Below are positions 17,401 through 25,748 of a stretch of 64,000 nt of DNA, one piece after another. Position 1 is the first letter of the stretch. Each line of letters begins with the position of its first letter. The stretch spans positions 310,001 through 374,000 of the forward strand of contig NZ_QHKL01000004.1 of NCBI RefSeq assembly GCF_003947415.1, in the 5' to 3' direction. The position numbers were made by a program, and so were the translations under genes. Origin of the DNA: Amycolatopsis sp. WAC 01376 (lineage in GTDB: Bacteria > Actinomycetota > Actinomycetes > Mycobacteriales > Pseudonocardiaceae). Below the pieces are notes generated by a model. The model saw nothing but the letters and a program-made list of their open reading frames with translations, did no database searches and was not told the DNA's origin.

Positions 17401-18456
17401 GGCATCCACCTGATGCTGGCGTCGAGCCGCTGGAGCGAGATCATCAGCGCCGTCCGGGACCTGGTCGGCACCCAGCTCGAACTGCGGCTCGGCGACCCGG
17501 TCGATTCGGTGATCAACATGCGCGCCGCGGCGACCGTCCCGAAGATCCCCGGCCGCGGCCTCACCGACAAGGAACTGCACTTCCTCACCTCCCTGCCGTC
17601 GATCGACGGCGCGGAGGGCGACGTCGCCGAGCACGTCGAAACGCTGGTGGAGCGGGTTTCCGCGGCCTGGTCCGGCCCGGTGGCTCCCCCGGTCCGGATG
17701 CTGCCCCCGGTACTGGACCACGCCGAACTGCCCGCGCCGGACGCGGACGTGCGGCTGGCACTCGGACTGGACGATCAGCGGCTCGAACCGCTGTGGCACG
17801 ACTTCGAGGACAACCCGCACCTGATGGTCGTCGGGGACGTGGAGTCCGGGAAGACGAACCTGCTCCGGCTCGTGATCGACGGCATCACCCGGCGGTACAG
17901 CCCGCAGGAGGCCCGGATCATCACGGTGGACTACCGCCGCGGCCTGTACGACGCCGTGCCGCAGGACTACCAGCTGGGCTACGCGGTGTCCGGCGACTCG
18001 GTGCACGAAATGATCGACGGCGTCGCGCGGGCCGTCCAGACCCGCGTCCCCGGCCCCGACATCACACCGGCCCGCCTGCGCCTGCGCGACTGGTGGACCG
18101 GACCGCAGGTGTTCGTGGTGATCGACGACTACGACATGGTGGCGTCGTCGTCGAACGCGTTGTTCCAGCAGCTGTTCGATCCACTCGCCCAAGGCAACGC
18201 GCTGGGCCTGCACCTGATCGTGGCCCGCGGCGCCAACGGGATCGGGCGCGGCGCCAACGACCCCTTGATGCGGCGTCTCGTGGAGGTCAACACCCCGGTG
18301 ATGCTGCTGTCCTGCCCGCTTTCGGAAGGCATGGTGTTCGGCGAAGTCAGGCCGCGGGTGCTGATCCCCGGCCGGGCGCAGTACGTCACCCGGCGCGGGA
18401 CGACCGTCGTGCAGACCGCCCTGTCGCAGCACGAAGCGGCGCTCACCACGAAGTGA
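14482..18456 (+). CDS. eccC: Type VII secretion ATPase EccC (fused EccCa/EccCb)
   Basis: 1324 residues from TTG 14482, chosen because the product then begins (M)SVITFRKGPRRPGPEMPEG, as EccC proteins do, with GGAAGGAA upstream. Two N-terminal transmembrane helices (~residues 40-90) precede three FtsK/SpoIIIE-type ATPase domains. Their P-loops are GATGSGKSEL (~485), GAPQSGKSTA (~836) and GDVESGKTNL (~1117), and their Walker B segments are LFLVVDEF, VFLVVDGW and VFVVIDDY. EccC powers substrate export and recognises Esx C-terminal signals. All three P-loops look intact. Substrate-bearing genes lie on the opposite strand to the left; mycP follows to the right. Confidence 0.95.
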   Translation: MSVITFRKGPRRPGPEMPEGELSIQEPPTLPEVQRSAGAVMMYLPMALSSTATVLLFVRPGENGAFSYLAAGLMTVSSMAMLVGQLGRSAGDRKQKLNDSRRDYLRYLAQSRRKVREVVTSQREALIWRHPDPHSLWSLPGTSRMWERDAQDEDFGEIRIGRGPQRLAWRLNPLSTKPVDDLEPLSAHALRRFIHAYGTVAGQPVAVFLPSFARILLRVADDTDIERIRALARSMIAHLAVFHSPAELRIVILTSAERRAAWDWVKWLPHNLHPSETDGAGEIRLVVESTAELENALSDEFATRPGFDPEALPDSHEPCVMVFVDGAEVPPTSRLAGDGYRNTTVVDLSSGLPEKDDPETLRLRLEDGMLKLITVDQQNKEVTGDLGEPDGIGVNTATALAMRLAPYRVGARQRSAEPMTANFDLTTMLGIHDIQTHDVAAGWAAKRPGGRLRVPLGIGPTGSPVDLDIKESAQSGMGPHGMLIGATGSGKSELLRTLVLALALTHSSEVLNFVLVDFKGGATFLGLDGLPHTSAVITNLADEAALVGRMREALNGELVRRQELLRKAGNYSSALDYERARANGTPLAPLPTLFLVVDEFSELLSAHRDFMDLFIMIGRLGRSLGVHLLLASQRLDESRIHQLESHLSYRIGLRTFSAMESRGVLGVPDAYQLPSDPGNGFLKSGTAALDRFKAAYVSGPHRVVRRNVEQAVVAQQVVPFTSKVAVRADPVPEPEPVPEPEPEGSVPSLLELAVDRLRDKGPAAHQVWLPPLDAPGSLDELLPPLVETAEHGLSAEGWHGRGTLTVPIGLIDKPFEQARDPLLVDLAGSDGHIAIVGAPQSGKSTALRTLIAALAVTHTPSEVQFYCLDFGGGTLASLRKLPHVGGVTGRLDVERIQRTIGEVTSLLTRRERFFTDNDIDSMATYRRKRAAGEFADQRHGDVFLVVDGWSTIRQDFMDLLPTFVELASRGLNYGIHLMLASSRWSEIISAVRDLVGTQLELRLGDPVDSVINMRAAATVPKIPGRGLTDKELHFLTSLPSIDGAEGDVAEHVETLVERVSAAWSGPVAPPVRMLPPVLDHAELPAPDADVRLALGLDDQRLEPLWHDFEDNPHLMVVGDVESGKTNLLRLVIDGITRRYSPQEARIITVDYRRGLYDAVPQDYQLGYAVSGDSVHEMIDGVARAVQTRVPGPDITPARLRLRDWWTGPQVFVVIDDYDMVASSSNALFQQLFDPLAQGNALGLHLIVARGANGIGRGANDPLMRRLVEVNTPVMLLSCPLSEGMVFGEVRPRVLIPGRAQYVTRRGTTVVQTALSQHEAALTTK

Positions 18457-18460
18457 TCTC

Positions 18461-18496
18461 GCCTTTCGCCACCGGCCCCCCACGGTGGCGAAAGGC
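18461..18496 (+). terminator. Hairpin terminator downstream of eccC
   Basis: A perfect 14 bp stem (GCCTTTCGCCACCG at 18461-18474, its complement at 18483-18496) with an 8-base C-rich loop starts 4 bases after the eccC stop. A second perfect 11 bp stem, GGAGCCCCGGG, lies at 18525-18557. There is no U-tract, as is usual in actinomycetes. Confidence 0.75.
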
Positions 18497-18575
18497 TCGC
18501 GGCGGCTACCCCGGCCGCCGAGTCGGAGCCCCGGGTCTCGTCGAGGCCCGGGGCTCCGGCACCAAGGGGACCGAA

Positions 18576-18638
18576 GAGTTACGTTTCCAAGCACGCGAGT
18601 TACGTTTCTGAGCACGTGAGTTACGTTTCTGAGCACGT
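18576..18638. repeat. Three tandem 21 bp repeats
   Basis: Units start at 18576, 18597 and 18618; each is GAGTTACGTTTC followed by a 9-base CAAGCACGC or TGAGCACGT. Units 2 and 3 are identical, unit 1 differs at four positions, and a partial GAGTT follows at 18639. They lie between the eccC terminators and the 3' end of convergent mycP. The period equals two helical turns, compatible with a protein-binding array, or this may be a variable-number repeat. Confidence 0.85.
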
Positions 18639-18688
18639 GAGTTCGGCGAACGGGGTCACCGTGCCGCAACGGTCACTCCACCCCAGGC

Positions 18689-19825
18689 TCAAGATTCACG
18701 AGAGCCAGCCCGCCATCCGCGACGCCGTCCTCTCGGCACGACGACCGCGGCCGCGCCCAGCAGGGCGGCCACCAGCGCGACACCGGCCGCCAGCAGCAGC
18801 GCGGCTTGGCGGGTGGGCTCGAGATCCGGGATCGGCGCCACCGCGACCGGTTCGCGTCGCGCGGGCGCGGGGCCGCCACCGGGCGCGGCGACCGAAGTCA
18901 TCGCCGCGAGCGGATCGATCACGCTGACCCCCGCCTGCGGATACGCGGTGTCCCGCAGGCGCCGGGCGAGGTCGGCCGCCGTCGCCTCCGGCCGGTAGGA
19001 CCGGATCAGCGCCGCGGCGGCCGCGACATGTGCCGCGGCGAACGCGGGCCCGGCGCCGACGACCTGGCCGCCGCCCGGCCCGGTGCCCACGACCAGGTTT
19101 CCCGGTGCGGCAACGGATCCAGGTATCGGGGCGGCCTTTCCGCCGGGTTTCCCGTCCGGTCCGATGGCGGTCACCGGGAGCACGCCGGGCAGAGCCGCCG
19201 GGTAGTACGGGCCCGGCGGGACGTCGCGCGCCGACGTGAAGTCCGGACCGGCCGCGGCCACGACGAGCGCGCCCGCCGCCACCGCTCGATCGACGGCCTG
19301 GCGCAGCGCCGGGTCGGCCTCGGTGACGGCCACCGCCACGCAGATGATCCGGGCGCCCGCCTCGACCGCGTGGCCGAGCGCGGCCGCGATACTCGCCGCC
19401 GTCGCGGCACCGGGTTTGTCCGTACCGCGCACCGCGAGCACGCGGGCGCCGGGCGCGAGTCCGGCGATCTTGCCGTCTTCCCCGGCGGGCGCGGCGATCA
19501 GGCTCGCGACGACCGTGCCGTGCCCGACGCAGTCCGTTCCCCCGTCACCGGCGACCTCGGTCCGCAGCGCCGCCGTGTCGACCCCGGTGTCCACCACGGC
19601 GACCGTGACGCCCTCGCCGGTGGTGAGCGGCCAGAGCCGGTCCACGCCGAGATAAGGAAGCTGCCACGGCGGTGAAGGGACCTTCTTGCCAGACGAGGCG
19701 GTACAGGCTTGGCCTGGCTTCAACGCCTGCGGGATCTGGGGTAGCTCGGTGTCCTGCGCGGCCGCGAGGCCACCGTTCGCCAGAAGGGTGAGTGTCGCGC
19801 ACGCCACCGCCAGCTGTCGCCTCAT
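18689..19825 (-). CDS. mycP: Mycosin (MycP) homologue lacking the catalytic serine
   Basis: 378 residues from ATG 19825. A signal peptide (residues 1-23, ...LLANGGLAAAQ) and a subtilase domain precede a Pro-rich linker and a C-terminal transmembrane helix (~341-363). This is the standard mycosin plan. The catalytic Asp (VAVVDTGVD, D79) and His (GHGTVVAS, H102) are in place. The serine block, normally GTSFAAP, reads GPAFAAAHV with Ala261 where Ser is expected. The oxyanion-hole Asn (AAAGN) is replaced by Pro194 (AAAGPDF). The fold is preserved, so it is probably a structural pseudoprotease stabilising the ESX membrane complex; mycobacterial mycosins are reported to have a protease-independent role. 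A conserved promoter motif lies 31 bases upstream. Confidence 0.9.
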   Translation of the reverse strand: MRRQLAVACATLTLLANGGLAAAQDTELPQIPQALKPGQACTASSGKKVPSPPWQLPYLGVDRLWPLTTGEGVTVAVVDTGVDTAALRTEVAGDGGTDCVGHGTVVASLIAAPAGEDGKIAGLAPGARVLAVRGTDKPGAATAASIAAALGHAVEAGARIICVAVAVTEADPALRQAVDRAVAAGALVVAAAGPDFTSARDVPPGPYYPAALPGVLPVTAIGPDGKPGGKAAPIPGSVAAPGNLVVGTGPGGGQVVGAGPAFAAAHVAAAAALIRSYRPEATAADLARRLRDTAYPQAGVSVIDPLAAMTSVAAPGGGPAPARREPVAVAPIPDLEPTRQAALLLAAGVALVAALLGAAAVVVPRGRRRGWRAGSRES

Positions 19826-19856
19826 CGCCTGAGTCCATCATCCGCCGCCGGGCGCG

Positions 19857-19884
19857 GCCATGAAGAAGGACCGGCAGTTCCGGC
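19857..19884 (-). promoter_or_regulatory. Conserved promoter-like motif, copy B (mycP)
   Basis: The minus strand reads CCGGAACTGCCGGTCCTTCT then TCATGGCC. It matches copy C at 22 of 28 positions and lies 31 bases upstream of the mycP start in the same orientation as copies A and C. It also sits in the divergent interval with the beta-helix/AAA gene, so it could affect both. Confidence 0.55.
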
Positions 19885-19957
19885 GGGCGGTGAACCCAAT
19901 GCGGCATCCACTGCGTTGTCCTTGGTGGAGACTCACCGAACGACGAGGGGAGCGCTC

Positions 19958-22900
19958 GTGTCACGGCACGTGCTCACGGTGGACCGCGATCAGGGATATC
20001 GCACCATTTCGGCCGCGCTGCGAGACGCGCGCAACGGCACGGTGATCTCCGTGCTGCCCGGCCGCTACGACGAATCGCTGGTGGTGACGAAGGTGGTCAC
20101 CATCGCGGCCAGCGACGCGCGCGGCAGCGTGGAGATCGTGTCGCGGCAGGGCAGCGCGGTTCAGCTCGCGGCCGAGGCGGTGAAACTCACCGGTCTCGTA
20201 CTGCGCGGGCTGAACGCGGAACTGCCCGCGGTCGACGTGGCGCGCGGTCAGGCCGCGGTGGAGGACTGCGAGATCATCGGAGCCGCCTGGACCGCCGTGC
20301 TGGCCCGCAATTCGGGCTCGCTCGCGATGCGCGGCTGCCGGGTGACCAATCCCGGCGGCGCGGGGATCGTGGTCACCTCGCCAGCCCCCAGCACGATCGA
20401 AGACTGCGTCGTCGAACACGTGCAGACCTCCGCCGTGGTGATCGCCGAACGCGGCAACCCGGTGGTACGGGACTGCACCCTGAGGCACGCCAAGGGCAAC
20501 GGCGTCTGCGCGAACGGCCAGGCACAGGGCACCGTCCAGCACTGCGACATCTCCGCCACCGGCAGGCCGGGGATCGCGCTCGAAGAGGACAGCGCGACGA
20601 AGGTGCTCGACACGACCATCCGGGACACCGCGAGCGGCGTCTTCGTCAGCACACACTCGTCACCGGTGCTCGAAGAGTGCCGCGTCACGAACACCACCGG
20701 TGACGGGATCACCGTCGCCGACGGCGCCGATCCGGTGCTGCGCCGATGCCGCACGGCCAAGACCGGCGGCGTCGGGATGCGCGTCACCGGGCGGTCCCGC
20801 GGCACTTTCGAGGACTGCGAGGTCGCCGACGCGACCGGTGCGGGCATCCACGTCGACGAGGCGAGCGGCCCGTCGTTCAACCGCACGGCCGTGCGCGGCG
20901 GTTCGTCGGTGGGCCTGCTGGTCACCGACGGCGCGACCGCCGAGTTCGACCGGCTGGAGATCCATGACGTCACCGGCCACGGCGTCGTGGTGGAGGCGGC
21001 GGCCAACCCGCTCCTGCGCCGGGCGACGCTGAACGGCTGTCGTGGCAACGGTTTCGAGGTCACCGGCAACGGCCGCGGACGGCTGGAGGACTCCGAGGTA
21101 CGGGACGCAGGTCAGTCCGGGCTCAGTGTCTCCGAAGGCGGAAGCCCTTCCGTCAGCACACTCCGGGTGTTCAATCCCGGTCGGTCCGGTGTCCTGATCG
21201 GCCCGGGCGGTGTCGGTTCGTTGCGGGACTGCGAGATCGTCGAAGCGGGCGAAGACGGTGTCTCGGTGCGTGACGGCGGGGAGCTGATGCTGTCCCGGTC
21301 CATGATCCGGCGCTCGAAGGGACACGGCATCTGGGTCGGCTCCGGCGCGCGGGCGAAGCTGACCGCCGACGAGGTCAGCGGGAATCGCCGTGACGGCGTG
21401 CGGATCGAGTCCTCCGACGCGGTGAGCCTGGTGGACTGCACCACTTCGGACAACACCGGCGGCGGCCTGCGGGTCACCGTGCCCGACGCCCGGCTGTCGG
21501 TGGAGAACCTGACCAGCAACGCCAACGGCGCCCCGGACGTCGACGGCAGCACGGCGAGCACGGTGGAGATCGCCGAGACCGGCGAGACAGGCGACCCGGC
21601 CCGGCAGTCCACTGAGGACGAAGGCGTCCCGCTGGCGAAACTGGAGGCACTCGTCGGCCTCAGTGGTGTCAAGCACCAGGTGAAGACGCTGGTGAACCTG
21701 AACAAGATGGCCAAGAGGCGGGCACAGGCCGGTCTGGTCGCGCCGCCGACCAGCAGGCATCTGATCTTCGCCGGGCCGCCGGGTACCGGAAAGACCACGG
21801 TCGCCCGGCTCTACGGCAGCATCCTCGCCGAACTGGGGGTGCTGCGCGACGGTCACCTGGTCGAAGTGGCCAGGGCCGATCTGGTCGCCCAGATCGTCGG
21901 CGGCACGGCGATCAAGACGACCGAGACCTTCACCAAGGCGCTGGGCGGCGTGTTGTTCATCGACGAGGCGTACACGCTGTCCGCGCAGAGCAAGGGAAGC
22001 GGACCGGATTTCGGCCGGGAGGCGATCGACACCCTTGTCAAGCTGATGGAAGACCACCGGGACGACCTCGTGGTGGTCGCCGCGGGCTACTCGCAGGAGA
22101 TGAGCTCGTTCCTGCAGTCCAACCCGGGGCTGGCGTCCCGGTTCACCCGCACCATCGAGTTCGAGAACTACAGCACCGACGAACTGGTGACCATCACCGA
22201 GCGGATGTGCACGGCCCACCAGTACCAGGTGCCCGAGGACACCAGGAACAGTTTGTCCGTCCACTTCGGACAGATGGAACGCGGTGACGACTTCGGCAAC
22301 GGGCGGACCGCGCGCAAGGTGTTCGAGGAGATGGTGGACCAGCAGGCGTTCCGCCTCGCGAGCGAACCGGAGGCCGACGACCAGAGCCTGTCGCTCCTGC
22401 TTCCGGCCGACGTACCCGGTGGAGCGGTGAACGGCGCACAGGACGGCGACGGCGACGCGCTGACCACGTTGCGGACGAAGCTGGAGTCGATGATCGGCCT
22501 GGCAGGGGTCAAGGACGCGATCAACGACCTGGTGAACCTGATCTCCACCGCGCGGGCCCGGCGGCAGGCCGGGCTGCCGGTCCCCTCGATCAGCAACCAT
22601 CTGGTTTTCGCCGGCGCGCCGGGTACCGGTAAGACCACGGTGGCGAGGCTCTACGGCGAACTGCTCGCCGCGCTGGGAGTGCTGCGCAAAGGCCACCTCG
22701 TCGAGGTCGCGCGCGCCGACCTGGTCGGGCGCTACGTCGGGCACACCGCCCATCTGACCAGGGAGGCGTTCGACTCCGCGCGCGGTGGTGTGCTGTTCAT
22801 CGACGAGGCGTACGCGCTGACTCCCGAGGGCGCCACGGGCGGTGACTTCGGCCAGGAGGCCGTCGACACGCTGGTGAAACTGATGGAAGACCACCGGGAC

Positions 22901-23257
22901 GACACGGTGGTGATCGTCGCGGGCTACTCCGCGGAGATGCGGGCGTTCCTCGCCTCGAACACCGGCCTCGCCTCCCGGTTCTCCCGGCACATCGAGTTCG
23001 AGAACTACACCACCGACGACCTGGTCACCATCGTGCACCGGATGGCCACCACGAACGGCTACGAGTGCGCCCCGGAGACCGTCATCGCGCTGCGCAAGCA
23101 TTTCGCGGGCGTGGTGCGCGACGAGGCGTTCGGCAACGCGCGCTACGCCCGTCAGGTGATGGAGAACATGATGACCCGCCAGGCCGGACGGCTCAGCACG
23201 ACGGGGACCCCCACCGTCGCGGATCTGCGGTTGCTGACCCCGGCGGATCTCCTCTGA
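19958..23257 (+). CDS. Right-handed beta-helix protein fused to two EccA/CbbX-type AAA+ domains
   Basis: 1099 residues from GTG 19958, chosen because GAGGGGAGC lies 4 bases upstream; the ATG at 19916 lacks a site. Residues ~10-530 are repeated ~22-residue parallel beta-helix coils (units such as VEDCEIIGA, LEECRVTNTTGDGI). Two AAA+ modules follow, with Walker A GPPGTGKTTV (~606) and GAPGTGKTTV (~886), each with ADLV..., VLFIDEAYTL or VLFIDEAYAL, and a SRF arginine-finger segment. The AAA parts resemble EccA, the cytosolic ESX ATPase, duplicated, and the beta-helix replaces EccA's TPR domain. Position next to mycP/eccC suggests it handles substrates or chaperones in the cytosol. Confidence 0.88.
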   Translation: MSRHVLTVDRDQGYRTISAALRDARNGTVISVLPGRYDESLVVTKVVTIAASDARGSVEIVSRQGSAVQLAAEAVKLTGLVLRGLNAELPAVDVARGQAAVEDCEIIGAAWTAVLARNSGSLAMRGCRVTNPGGAGIVVTSPAPSTIEDCVVEHVQTSAVVIAERGNPVVRDCTLRHAKGNGVCANGQAQGTVQHCDISATGRPGIALEEDSATKVLDTTIRDTASGVFVSTHSSPVLEECRVTNTTGDGITVADGADPVLRRCRTAKTGGVGMRVTGRSRGTFEDCEVADATGAGIHVDEASGPSFNRTAVRGGSSVGLLVTDGATAEFDRLEIHDVTGHGVVVEAAANPLLRRATLNGCRGNGFEVTGNGRGRLEDSEVRDAGQSGLSVSEGGSPSVSTLRVFNPGRSGVLIGPGGVGSLRDCEIVEAGEDGVSVRDGGELMLSRSMIRRSKGHGIWVGSGARAKLTADEVSGNRRDGVRIESSDAVSLVDCTTSDNTGGGLRVTVPDARLSVENLTSNANGAPDVDGSTASTVEIAETGETGDPARQSTEDEGVPLAKLEALVGLSGVKHQVKTLVNLNKMAKRRAQAGLVAPPTSRHLIFAGPPGTGKTTVARLYGSILAELGVLRDGHLVEVARADLVAQIVGGTAIKTTETFTKALGGVLFIDEAYTLSAQSKGSGPDFGREAIDTLVKLMEDHRDDLVVVAAGYSQEMSSFLQSNPGLASRFTRTIEFENYSTDELVTITERMCTAHQYQVPEDTRNSLSVHFGQMERGDDFGNGRTARKVFEEMVDQQAFRLASEPEADDQSLSLLLPADVPGGAVNGAQDGDGDALTTLRTKLESMIGLAGVKDAINDLVNLISTARARRQAGLPVPSISNHLVFAGAPGTGKTTVARLYGELLAALGVLRKGHLVEVARADLVGRYVGHTAHLTREAFDSARGGVLFIDEAYALTPEGATGGDFGQEAVDTLVKLMEDHRDDTVVIVAGYSAEMRAFLASNTGLASRFSRHIEFENYTTDDLVTIVHRMATTNGYECAPETVIALRKHFAGVVRDEAFGNARYARQVMENMMTRQAGRLSTTGTPTVADLRLLTPADLL

Positions 23258-23312
23258 TCCGTGGCGCCCGTCCGCTCTCCGAGGGGACGGCCCGCCGTGG
23301 CAGGATGACCGT

Positions 23313-25739
23313 GTGGGTACGACCGCGTTCGGTGACTTCCTCCGCTTCTATCGGCTGCGTATCCCGATGACACAGGAAGAACTCGCCGAGCGGACCGGGA
23401 TCAGTGTCCGCAGCATCAGCGACATGGAACGCGGGCGGGTCCGCAGCCCGCAGCGGCGCACGGCGGAACTGCTGGTCGACGGGCTCGGCCTGACCGGCAT
23501 GGAGGCCGAGGACTTCGCGGGCCTCGCCCGCGCGGGGCGCCGGGCGACGGGAACCGCCGACGGCAAGGGCAAGCCCGTCCAGGACAAGGTCGTCCCCGCC
23601 GAGCTGCCCCAACTCGTCGCCGCGCTTCCGCCCAGCCTCACCGAGTTGACCGGGCGCGACGCCGAGCAACGCGTGCTGGACGGCGTCGCGGACACGTCCG
23701 CTTCGTCGTCCCGGTTGCAGATCGCGGTGATCCACGGGCTGCCGGGCGCGGGCAAGACCGCACTCGCCGTGGACGCCGGGCACCGGCTCGCCCACCGGTT
23801 CGGCAACGGCTGCCTGTTCCTCGACCTGCGCGGCATGGATCTCGAACCGCTCACCCCGGAGCGGGCCGTTCACCGGCTGCTGCGCGGGTTCGGGGTGGAC
23901 GAACGCCAGCTCCCGAACGATCCCGAAGACCGGCTCGCCCTTTACCGCTCGCTCCTGCACGACCGCGAGGTCCTGCTGGTTCTCGACAACGCCGCCAACG
24001 AAGCCCAGGTCCGGCCGCTACTGGCCACCAGCCCCGGTTCCATGGTGCTGGTGACGAGCCGGAACACCTTGGCCGGGCTGGACGCGAGGCACCGGATCCC
24101 GCTGGGCCTGCTGCCCGACGACGACGCGGTGGAGTTGCTCGGCCTCGTCGTCGGCAGGCGACGGCTGGAGGCGGAACCGGAGGCGGCTCGGCGGCTGGCG
24201 AAGCTCTGCGGTGGGGTGCCGCTCGCCCTGCTCATCGCGGGCAACCGCCTGGCCAGCCGGGTCCAGTGGACGATCGCGCATCTCGCCGACCAGCTGGAGA
24301 ACGAGCGACGGCGGCTGTCCGTGCTCACCGCGGGCGACCTGCAGGTCCGCGCCGCGTTCGAAATCTCCTACCGGCACCTGGCGCCTTCGGTCGCCGGGAT
24401 CTTCCGGCGGCTGGCGCTGGTGCCCGGTGCGGACACCTCCGTCGAACTCGCCGCGGTCGCCTCCGGGCAACCGGTGGACGAAGTCGAAGCGGCGCTGGAG
24501 AAACTCGCCGAGCGCAGTCTTCTCGGCTACAGCGGCACACCCGGCCGCTACACCACCCACGACCTCCTGCGTGTTTACGCCATGGAGCGGCTCGAGACAG
24601 ACGAGCGGGCCGAGCAGGTGCGGGAAGCCGGGCTCCGGGTGCGGAACTGGCTGCTCACGGTGGCGACGAAGGCGGCGCAGTTCTTCGACCACGACCGGCC
24701 GGAGGTGACGGTCGAGATCGACGGGCCCGATCCGGTGCGCGACCGGGAAGCCGCGGCGCGGTGGCTGGTACGGGAGCAGAACCATTGGCGTGGCGCACTG
24801 CGGGCCGCCGCGGCACGCGGTGACCATCGTCAAGTACTCGACCTGACACAGGCGATGCACTGGTACTCGGATCTGCGCGGCACCGGCGACCTGTGGCGCG
24901 AGGTGTTCGGCATGGGCGCGGCGGCGGCTCAGGCGCTCGGCGACGCCCGCTCGACGGCCGAACAGCTGAACTACGTGGCCTGGGCGCATTACGCACTCTG
25001 CGGTCAGCCGCGTGAAGCACTGGAAGCGCAGACACGCGCGCTGGCGGCGGCGCGCGAGGCAGGCGACAGTGTCGTGGAAGCATGGTCGTTGTATTACGGA
25101 GCGGCCATCACCCGCAGGCTCGGCTCGCCGGAAGAGGCCACGCGGCGCATCCGGCAGTCCGTGGCTCTGTTCGAGCTGGCCGACTATCCGAACGGCCGCT
25201 ACCTGGCGCAGTCCATGCTGGGCAGCATGTTGCACTCTCTCGGCGAATTCGACGAAGCCGTGGCCGCGCAACGGCTGAGCGAGGCCTACTACCGGGGTAC
25301 GGCCACCGCGCCGGGCAACGACGAACTGCTGTCGATGGTGCTGATCCAGCTCGCCGACAGTGTGGCGGCGACCGGCGACGTGGCGACCGCGCTGGACCTG
25401 CTGGACGAAGCCGAGTCGCTGGTACGCAGGCACGGCGCGATCTTCGTGGTCGCGCGGGCTCAGGACCTGCGCGGACGGGTGCTCTTCCAGGCGGGCAGAC
25501 ATCGAGAGGCCGAGGAACAACTGCGGTCCGCGCTGGCCGAGTCACGCTGGTCGGAGGACAAGATCGCGATCATGGTCCGGCTGGCGGAGCTGGCCGACCT
25601 CGGCGACCGGCCGGAGGAGGCCCGCCAGCACCGGGTCCGTGCCCTGGCCGAATGCGCCCGGTACGAAACCCCGATCGCGCGGAGTATCGCCGGCAAGCTC
25701 GCCACCCTGCTCGGGGTCGCCGTCCCCGAATCGGCCTGA
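23313..25739 (+). CDS. XRE-family regulator with NB-ARC and TPR domains
   Basis: 808 residues from GTG 23313. Residues 6-60 form an XRE helix-turn-helix (MTQEELAERTGISVRSISDMERG). The NB-ARC/STAND ATPase has a P-loop GLPGAGKTALAV (~145), kinase-2 segment VLLVLDNAANEAQV, sensor VTSRN, and the GGVPLAL motif. From ~400 onward the protein is helical, with TPR-like repeats (e.g. REALEAQTRALAAAREAGD). Such proteins bind DNA through the HTH and are switched by ligand or protein binding to the repeats. It follows the beta-helix/AAA gene on the same strand by 55 bases and converges with the ECF sigma gene, so it may control the ESX locus. Confidence 0.85.
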   Translation: MGTTAFGDFLRFYRLRIPMTQEELAERTGISVRSISDMERGRVRSPQRRTAELLVDGLGLTGMEAEDFAGLARAGRRATGTADGKGKPVQDKVVPAELPQLVAALPPSLTELTGRDAEQRVLDGVADTSASSSRLQIAVIHGLPGAGKTALAVDAGHRLAHRFGNGCLFLDLRGMDLEPLTPERAVHRLLRGFGVDERQLPNDPEDRLALYRSLLHDREVLLVLDNAANEAQVRPLLATSPGSMVLVTSRNTLAGLDARHRIPLGLLPDDDAVELLGLVVGRRRLEAEPEAARRLAKLCGGVPLALLIAGNRLASRVQWTIAHLADQLENERRRLSVLTAGDLQVRAAFEISYRHLAPSVAGIFRRLALVPGADTSVELAAVASGQPVDEVEAALEKLAERSLLGYSGTPGRYTTHDLLRVYAMERLETDERAEQVREAGLRVRNWLLTVATKAAQFFDHDRPEVTVEIDGPDPVRDREAAARWLVREQNHWRGALRAAAARGDHRQVLDLTQAMHWYSDLRGTGDLWREVFGMGAAAAQALGDARSTAEQLNYVAWAHYALCGQPREALEAQTRALAAAREAGDSVVEAWSLYYGAAITRRLGSPEEATRRIRQSVALFELADYPNGRYLAQSMLGSMLHSLGEFDEAVAAQRLSEAYYRGTATAPGNDELLSMVLIQLADSVAATGDVATALDLLDEAESLVRRHGAIFVVARAQDLRGRVLFQAGRHREAEEQLRSALAESRWSEDKIAIMVRLAELADLGDRPEEARQHRVRALAECARYETPIARSIAGKLATLLGVAVPESA

Positions 25740-25748
25740 TCCCGCCGA

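Noticed and set aside
18576..18638. Possible short CRISPR array
   Set aside because: The 21 bp units are directly adjacent with no spacers and no cas genes are nearby.
14434..18669. 1411-codon minus-strand frame opposite eccC
   Set aside because: Antisense shadow of a clearly functional three-ATPase gene; composition is His/Arg/Gln-rich without motifs.
20660..23101. 813-codon minus-strand frame opposite the beta-helix/AAA gene
   Set aside because: Antisense shadow; the plus strand has intact Walker motifs.
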